From positions 1 to 54,952 of the forward strand of contig CASEMQ010000057.1 in NCBI GenBank assembly GCA_949289005.1: a DNA stretch of 54,952 bases. Reading direction: 5' to 3'. Below are positions 51,102 to 54,952 of this stretch, piece by piece; position 1 is the first letter of the stretch; every line of letters begins with the position of its first letter. The translations under genes were made by a program, and so were the position numbers. This stretch comes from an uncultured Lentisphaeraceae bacterium (GTDB taxonomy: Bacteria; Verrucomicrobiota; Kiritimatiellia; RFP12; DVOR01). The notes beneath the pieces were generated by a model, which was not told the DNA's origin, searched no databases, and saw nothing but the letters and a program-made list of their open reading frames with translations.

Positions 51102-51593
51102 ATGTTCACCAACCTCATCCGGAACGTCGTGTTCCTTTTCTGCGCAATCATCGCGCTCACCCTCCCTGCCGCCCCCGAGACGACGTCCGTCCACGAGAAG
51201 GCGCTCGTCGCCGAGGTCGAGGCGGCCACGCGTGACCTCATCCGAGCCCACGCCAAGCCGGCGCGCCCGGCCGATCATCTTCGCCACGCGGCGAGCGTGG
51301 CGGCCAAGCAGGCCGCGCTCCGCTTCGCGGCGAAACGTTGGCGTGATGCCGTTGCGGCGGCGGTGGCCTTCGGGGTCACCCTCCCCTACCCGAACCAGGC
51401 CTCGGTGGATTGCGGCCTTGCCGCAATCCGCGAGGATGCGGAGGCCAATCCCTCGTCGACGATCGACGACAAGATTGAATCGCTGATTCGCGGGATCCTC
51501 ATCGGGCGTGCGGCGGCAGAGGCAGGCGTGCCACCACCAAAGTCCATCCGTGCCGTATTGGGAAAGAATACGGATAGCGCCCAGCAGAAGTGA
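51102..51593 (+). CDS. Exported or membrane-anchored helical protein of unknown function
   Basis: A 163-residue protein with an N-terminal hydrophobic segment (NVVFLFCAIIALTLPAAP) that is a signal peptide or anchor. The rest is helical and charged (EKALVAEVEAATRDLIRAHA, AAKQAALRFAAKRWRDAVAA). A pair of small conserved-looking stretches, LPYPNQASVDCGLAAI and IESLIRGILIGRAAA, follow. No family recognised. AAGGAG lies 8 bases before the ATG. Confidence 0.75.
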   Translation: MFTNLIRNVVFLFCAIIALTLPAAPETTSVHEKALVAEVEAATRDLIRAHAKPARPADHLRHAASVAAKQAALRFAAKRWRDAVAAAVAFGVTLPYPNQASVDCGLAAIREDAEANPSSTIDDKIESLIRGILIGRAAAEAGVPPPKSIRAVLGKNTDSAQQK

Positions 51594-51600
51594 CCCCGGA

Positions 51601-51631
51601 GCCTCGGCGGCGGCGCGGCCGCCGCCGAGGC
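51601..51631 (+). promoter_or_regulatory. 14-bp perfect hairpin within the operon
   Basis: gcctcggcggcggc (51601-51614) pairs perfectly with gccgccgccgaggc (51618-51631) across a 3-base loop. No T-run follows, so it is more likely a processing, stability or partial-termination element that sets different expression for genes before and after it. Confidence 0.6.
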
Positions 51632-51661
51632 ATCCCTTACTTATAAGAAAGGAGTGAAACA

Positions 51662-52069
51662 ATGGATACGCAAGTAAAGCACACCAAAGGTCTGGGCGCG
51701 TTTTTCCACACCGTTTGCCTGACCTTCGCGGCGACGATGGGCTATCTCGCCCTTTCGGCGCCGACCGGCGCGGCCGAAGGTATCGTGCTGACTGCCTTCG
51801 TCGCCTTCGGCTACGCCTGGCCCGAGATCGACTTCCTTTTCGGGCGGCTCGATCTGGAGGCGGCGGGGGCGTGGCTCTCGCTGAGCGGGCTCATCGGCAC
51901 GCTCGCGCCGCTCATCGTCGGTTTCGGCGAGATGGCGCAGGCGGGCGCGGACGAGGCGACGCTGCTGCCCATCGGCCTGGAGATGCTCTCGGTGGCGATG
52001 GTCACGACGCTCGTCGCCTGCGTCCTGAACGTTTTCAACCGGCTTTACGCCCACATCAAGGAGGACTGA
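51662..52069 (+). CDS. Four-helix membrane protein, ExbB/TolQ/MotA-core-like
   Basis: A 135-residue inner-membrane protein with four predicted helices (about 11-33, 38-58, 70-90, 102-126). The last two and their linker (LSLSGLIGTLAPLIVGFGEM, then LEMLSVAMVTTLVACVLNVF) resemble TM2-TM3 of ExbB/TolQ/MotA, where GLLGTV...F..M..., then AL..TA.GL.vA line the proton path. The Thr in GLIGT and in VTTLVA correspond to channel-facing Thr residues there. The large cytoplasmic loop and C-terminal tail of ExbB are absent. The similarity is my own pattern reading and needs an HMM test. Strong GGAG site upstream; the next gene follows by two bases. Confidence 0.55.
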   Translation: MDTQVKHTKGLGAFFHTVCLTFAATMGYLALSAPTGAAEGIVLTAFVAFGYAWPEIDFLFGRLDLEAAGAWLSLSGLIGTLAPLIVGFGEMAQAGADEATLLPIGLEMLSVAMVTTLVACVLNVFNRLYAHIKED

Positions 52070-52071
52070 CC

Positions 52072-52452
52072 ATGATGCCGAGTTCCATGTTGGATCTGGT
52101 GCTTATCATCATCAGCACCCTCGTCCTCTTCGTCAAGGTTGGCGGCGGCGGGCACGGCGCGAGGGAGGCGGCGGACAAGGTGGTTCCCGCGCCCAAGGCG
52201 CAAAACGCCAAGGCCGAGGCCGCGCTCGCCGAGAAAATCGTCGTGAGCCTCGCCGAGCGCAACGGCGAGCAGGTCGCCGAGGTGACCTACCCCAACGGGC
52301 GGCGCGAGTGGGTCGCCCTCGACACGCTCGAGGCGTGGTTCGCGGGGCTCGCGGGGAGCCAAGTGGTCTTCCGCCTTGCCGACGCCACGGTGGCGGAGGC
52401 GACGGATGCCATCCGCCGCGCGGGCTGCGACTGCCTGGTCACCTTCGACTGA
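52072..52452 (+). CDS. ExbD/TolR-like membrane-anchored protein
   Basis: A 126-residue protein: one N-terminal helix (MLDLVLIIISTLVLFV), a linker, and a C-terminal alpha/beta domain: YPNGRREWVALDTLEAWFAG, then SQVVFRLADATVAEATDAIR and AGCDCLVTFD. This follows the ExbD/TolR pattern of one anchor helix with a periplasmic domain that ends in L..L......VV.R.D..V....V.......AG....V. The helix Asp needed for proton transfer is present near the start (LDLV). It is two bases after the ExbB-like gene, as ExbD follows ExbB. Length is near ExbD (141). Confidence 0.5.
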   Translation: MMPSSMLDLVLIIISTLVLFVKVGGGGHGAREAADKVVPAPKAQNAKAEAALAEKIVVSLAERNGEQVAEVTYPNGRREWVALDTLEAWFAGLAGSQVVFRLADATVAEATDAIRRAGCDCLVTFD

Positions 52453-52483
52453 GACTTTCATCACACAATCAAGGAGGTTCGCT

Positions 52484-52621
52484 ATGTTGCACGAATTGTT
52501 CCGTTTTCTTCGCGGGTGCCTGACGGTGTTGGCGCAGACGGCGATCGCCTTTGGCGTCGGCATGGGTTTCGCCTGGGCGCTCAGCAACCTAGGCGACCTG
52601 CTCGGGTTCCTGGCCGACTGA
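52484..52621 (+). CDS. 45-residue single-helix membrane peptide
   Basis: Starts MLHELFRFLRGCLTVLAQ and has one hydrophobic helix (LTVLAQTAIAFGVGMGFAWAL). A strong AAGGAGG site precedes it, so it is probably translated. No family recognised. Such small proteins often modulate channel complexes; by position it may belong to the ExbB/ExbD-like pair. Confidence 0.7.
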   Translation: MLHELFRFLRGCLTVLAQTAIAFGVGMGFAWALSNLGDLLGFLAD

Positions 52622-52646
52622 CGCCATTGCCAAAGGAGGATTTGCC

Positions 52647-53165
52647 ATGAACGCGATGCATGTTGCGCTTTCCCTGGCGCTCACCGTGGCGCTCTCCCTT
52701 GGGGTCGGCCACCTGCTCCGCCTGCCGCCCGCGCCGGCGCCCAAGCCCAAGCCGTCGGCTACGGCCGCGGAACCGGTCGAGACGCCCACGCCCGAACCGG
52801 GGCCCGCGCCGATGGCGGTGGTGGACGCGCCGAAACCGGCGCCGGCCTCGGCGGACGAAGTCTCCGGTCTGACCCTGCGGATCGGTTGGGCGGGCACGGA
52901 CCGGGCGGCCTTTTTGGCGGCGGTGGCGGCGCTCCCCGGCGCGCGGGACGCCCGCCACGCGCTCGTCATCGGCGGCGAGCGGGTCGTCTTCGCGGTGCCG
53001 GCCGCGGCGATCCGCCGGGCGCTGGCGCCGCATCTCCGCGCGGGGGCGCGGGTGGCGGACGTGGAGTTGCTGCCCGGCGGCCGCCTGCGCTTGGCGCGCA
53101 TCGGAGGCGAGGGACCGGATTTCCCCGTTACCTTGAAGGTGGACATCATCCCACTGAACGATTGA
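52647..53165 (+). CDS. TonB-like anchored Pro-rich protein
   Basis: A 172-residue protein with an N-terminal helix (ALSLALTVALSLGVGHLL), a Pro/Ala/Lys/Glu linker (PPAPAPKPKP..., PTPEPGPAP, APKPAPAS) and a C-terminal domain of about 100 residues (LTLRIGWAGTDRAAFLAAVA, VELLPGGRLRLARIGG, PVTLKVDIIPLND). The layout (anchor, Pro-rich spacer, compact domain) is that of TonB and TolA, which span the periplasm and are energised by ExbB-ExbD or TolQ-TolR. The C-terminal domain is not recognisable as TonB by eye. It ends 15 bases before the P-loop gene. Confidence 0.5.
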   Translation: MNAMHVALSLALTVALSLGVGHLLRLPPAPAPKPKPSATAAEPVETPTPEPGPAPMAVVDAPKPAPASADEVSGLTLRIGWAGTDRAAFLAAVAALPGARDARHALVIGGERVVFAVPAAAIRRALAPHLRAGARVADVELLPGGRLRLARIGGEGPDFPVTLKVDIIPLND

Positions 53166-53180
53166 ACGAAAGGATTCGCC

Positions 53181-54952
53181 ATGGAAACGTTGCTCTATCT
53201 TCCCGCCTCCGTCGGCTTCACGGACTGCGCCTTCGGCCTGTTGCCCACGGCACCCTACACCTGCGTGGGCAGCCGCCCGGCGGGCGAGGTCGCGATCCGC
53301 GACTTGGACGAGACGCCCTATTTCCCCGAGACCCCAATTCCCTGCGTGCGCGGGCGGTTGCGCTGGGAGGCCGTGTGCCCCGACCCCGCCGTGCTCCTGG
53401 CGGAGGCCGGGCGTACCACCCCGCACCGTTGCCTGCTGCGCATCGGGGAAGCGCGCGTCGCGTTCGACCTTTGGCCCGCGGGCTTCGTCTTCGGGACCTG
53501 CGCCGCCATCGAGAAGCGCGACCGCCACATCGCCGCGCAGGCCGTCGCCCGCCTTTTCGGCGCCTCGCCCGCCGCCGGCTTCGCCCCCGGCGCGACCACC
53601 CCGCGCGCCGTCTACGAGGCGCTCTTGGGCCGCGGGCTCGCCTATGACGACGCCGAGACGGAGCGACGCCCCGAGGGGCTACCGAGGCACCTGCAAGCCT
53701 TGCGCGCCCCCGGCCAAGTGCTCGCCGACGGGCGCGGCAACTGCCTCTCCTTCTCCGTGCTCATCGCGTTGGAGCTGGAGGCGTGCGGCCTGGATCCCGT
53801 GCTCCTCACCGTCCCCGGCCATGCCTTCGTGGGCGTGCTCGCGCCCGACGCCGGGGAAGTCGGGGAACTGTTGCCGCGCGCCGCGCTGCTTCGCCTCCTG
53901 CGCGACGGCCACTTCATCGCCTTCGAAGCCACCGCGATCGCCTCCGGCCAAAGCTGGCGCACCGCCCAATACACCGCCGAAACACCCTATTTCGCCGACG
54001 CGGCGCACGACGTTCTCGGGTTTCGCCTGCGCGGGTTGCGCCGCCGCTTCGGCCTGCCCGCGGGGTTGGGCGCCGAGGCCTTTTCCGGGGCGCGCGCCTC
54101 GACGCTGCGTGTGCTGTCCGCCACCATCGCCGAGGCCGCCGAAAACGCGGATTGGCCATTGGCCGACACCTTGCTCGCGCAGGCGCCGCGCCTCTTGGGC
54201 AATCCGCTGACCGTGGCGCTCGCCGGCGGGGAGAGCGCGCTCCCGCGCCCCGACGCGCCCGTCGTGCCGCGCGTCCCCTTCCTCGCGACCCCCGAGCAGG
54301 AGGCCATCGTGCGCGCCTTCGCGGAGCGACCGCTGGTGGTGGCCGACGCCTGCCCCGGCAGCGGCAAGTCCCTGATCGCCGCGACCCTTGCCGCCGCGTG
54401 CGCCCCCGCCGCGGGCCCCGTCGCACTCCTGGCCGGCGGCGAAAGCCAACGCGACCGCCTGCGCAAGGCGCTTCCCGAGGCGTTCCGCCCCTACGCCTGC
54501 GCCCCCTTCCTCGACGGCGACGACCTGCGCCCGTGGCTCCGCGCCATCCGCGACCTGCTCACGCCCGAGCCGCTCCGCGCCAACGCCGTCCGCGCGGCGA
54601 CCGATGGCAGGGCAGCCCCCGCGGCGCTCGCCTCCGGCTACCTCGGGCGCCCCGTCGCCGTCGCGGAAAGCCTCGACCGGGCCAACGACCTCCTCGCGGA
54701 CGCCTACGCCGACGCCACCCGCGGCGACGCGCTCCTGGCCTGGGCGGGCGCGCTCGCGGCCTTCGCCCAAAACGCCGCGGCGGGACACGCACTCGCGGGG
54801 CTCCGCGCGGCCTTGGCATCAAGCCCGCGCGTCGCCGTTCCGGAGAGCCGCCTCTCGCGCTTCCTGCGCCTCGGCCAAACCCCCGCGCGCGCCTGCGTCG
54901 ACCCGGGCCTGACCGCCACCCTGCCCGACACCCTTCGCGCGCCCGTCCGGAC
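53181..54952 (+). CDS. Transglutaminase-like / P-loop ATPase fusion (DUF4011-helicase-like), runs off the window
   Basis: At least 590 residues in a frame open to the right edge. Residues about 1-170 resemble the domain before the Cys/His region in DUF4011-type helicases. Residues about 170-260 form a transglutaminase-like domain: GRGNCLSFSVLIALELEACG with Cys188, VPGHAFVGVLA with His214 and IAFEATAI with Glu249. A P-loop follows at ADACPGSGKSLIAAT (Lys396), with PFLATPEQEAIVRAFAERPL as the Q-motif-like lead-in to superfamily 1 helicases. No signal peptide or membrane helix is seen. GAAAGGA lies about 7 bases before the ATG. It is the last visible gene of the operon. The helicase half is incomplete in this window, so its type is unconfirmed. 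Confidence 0.7.
   Translation, partial: METLLYLPASVGFTDCAFGLLPTAPYTCVGSRPAGEVAIRDLDETPYFPETPIPCVRGRLRWEAVCPDPAVLLAEAGRTTPHRCLLRIGEARVAFDLWPAGFVFGTCAAIEKRDRHIAAQAVARLFGASPAAGFAPGATTPRAVYEALLGRGLAYDDAETERRPEGLPRHLQALRAPGQVLADGRGNCLSFSVLIALELEACGLDPVLLTVPGHAFVGVLAPDAGEVGELLPRAALLRLLRDGHFIAFEATAIASGQSWRTAQYTAETPYFADAAHDVLGFRLRGLRRRFGLPAGLGAEAFSGARASTLRVLSATIAEAAENADWPLADTLLAQAPRLLGNPLTVALAGGESALPRPDAPVVPRVPFLATPEQEAIVRAFAERPLVVADACPGSGKSLIAATLAAACAPAAGPVALLAGGESQRDRLRKALPEAFRPYACAPFLDGDDLRPWLRAIRDLLTPEPLRANAVRAATDGRAAPAALASGYLGRPVAVAESLDRANDLLADAYADATRGDALLAWAGALAAFAQNAAAGHALAGLRAALASSPRVAVPESRLSRFLRLGQTPARACVDPGLTATLPDTLRAPVR

Overview
The window is GC-rich chromosomal DNA of a Gram-negative bacterium. 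It carries core genes (rpoBC, uvrA, rpmH-rnpA-yidD-yidC, rpsL-rpsG, rplU-rpmA-obg-rpmB, thrC, ppk) among accessory islands. Two exported glycosidases (a GH63-type glucosidase and a GH89 alpha-N-acetylglucosaminidase) suggest a glycan-using, perhaps gut-associated organism. I lean to the PVC group (Kiritimatiellota/Verrucomicrobiota-like), but this is inference from gene content and composition, with no rRNA in the window to test it.

Layout. 1-3170: a lower-GC island with a 48-bp palindrome and IS-like repeats, then on the minus strand a HpaII-type system (m5C methylase, endonuclease, Vsr repair nuclease). It abuts a type I HsdR that has lost its N-terminal nuclease (3178-5769). 6041-18429, minus strand: rpoB-rpoC, then epmA-uvrA. 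18709-20906, plus: an RsmC-type rRNA methylase and a COMT-type methylase. 21263-24885: a second restriction system, with an internal deletion joining the 5' part of one methylase to the helicase subunit. 24957-27473, minus: rpmH-rnpA-yidD-yidC. 27637-33489: two flavoprotein genes with matching MerR-type promoters, cdd plus a GH63-type enzyme, a heavy-metal P1B ATPase with a separate metal-binding domain gene, and a promoter-to-terminator unit that looks like a small RNA. 33772-36816, minus: ribosomal protein operons and obg. 37041-42187: thrC with a CPA2 antiporter, divergent from mazG-tlyA. 42293-49084: an iron-type alcohol dehydrogenase, GH89, and overlapping ppx-ppk.

The right end (49803 to beyond 54952) is the least familiar part. 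It is a tightly packed plus-strand operon, each gene with a strong Shine-Dalgarno site. It encodes a lipoprotein, two exported helical proteins, a four-helix membrane protein whose C-terminal half resembles the ExbB/TolQ/MotA core, an ExbD/TolR-like protein, a 45-residue membrane peptide, a TonB-like proline-rich anchored protein, and a large cytoplasmic protein joining a transglutaminase-like (Cys/His) domain, as in DUF4011 helicases, to a P-loop ATPase. An inner-membrane proton-channel pair next to a P-loop enzyme recalls the logic of Zorya defence, but with different parts. This is my main candidate for an undescribed system.

Global signals: promoters are often extended -10 elements (TGnTAnnnT), with some transcripts predicted to start at or within a few bases of the start codon. 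Several genes shift from G-ending codons at the 5' end to C-ending codons at the 3' end.
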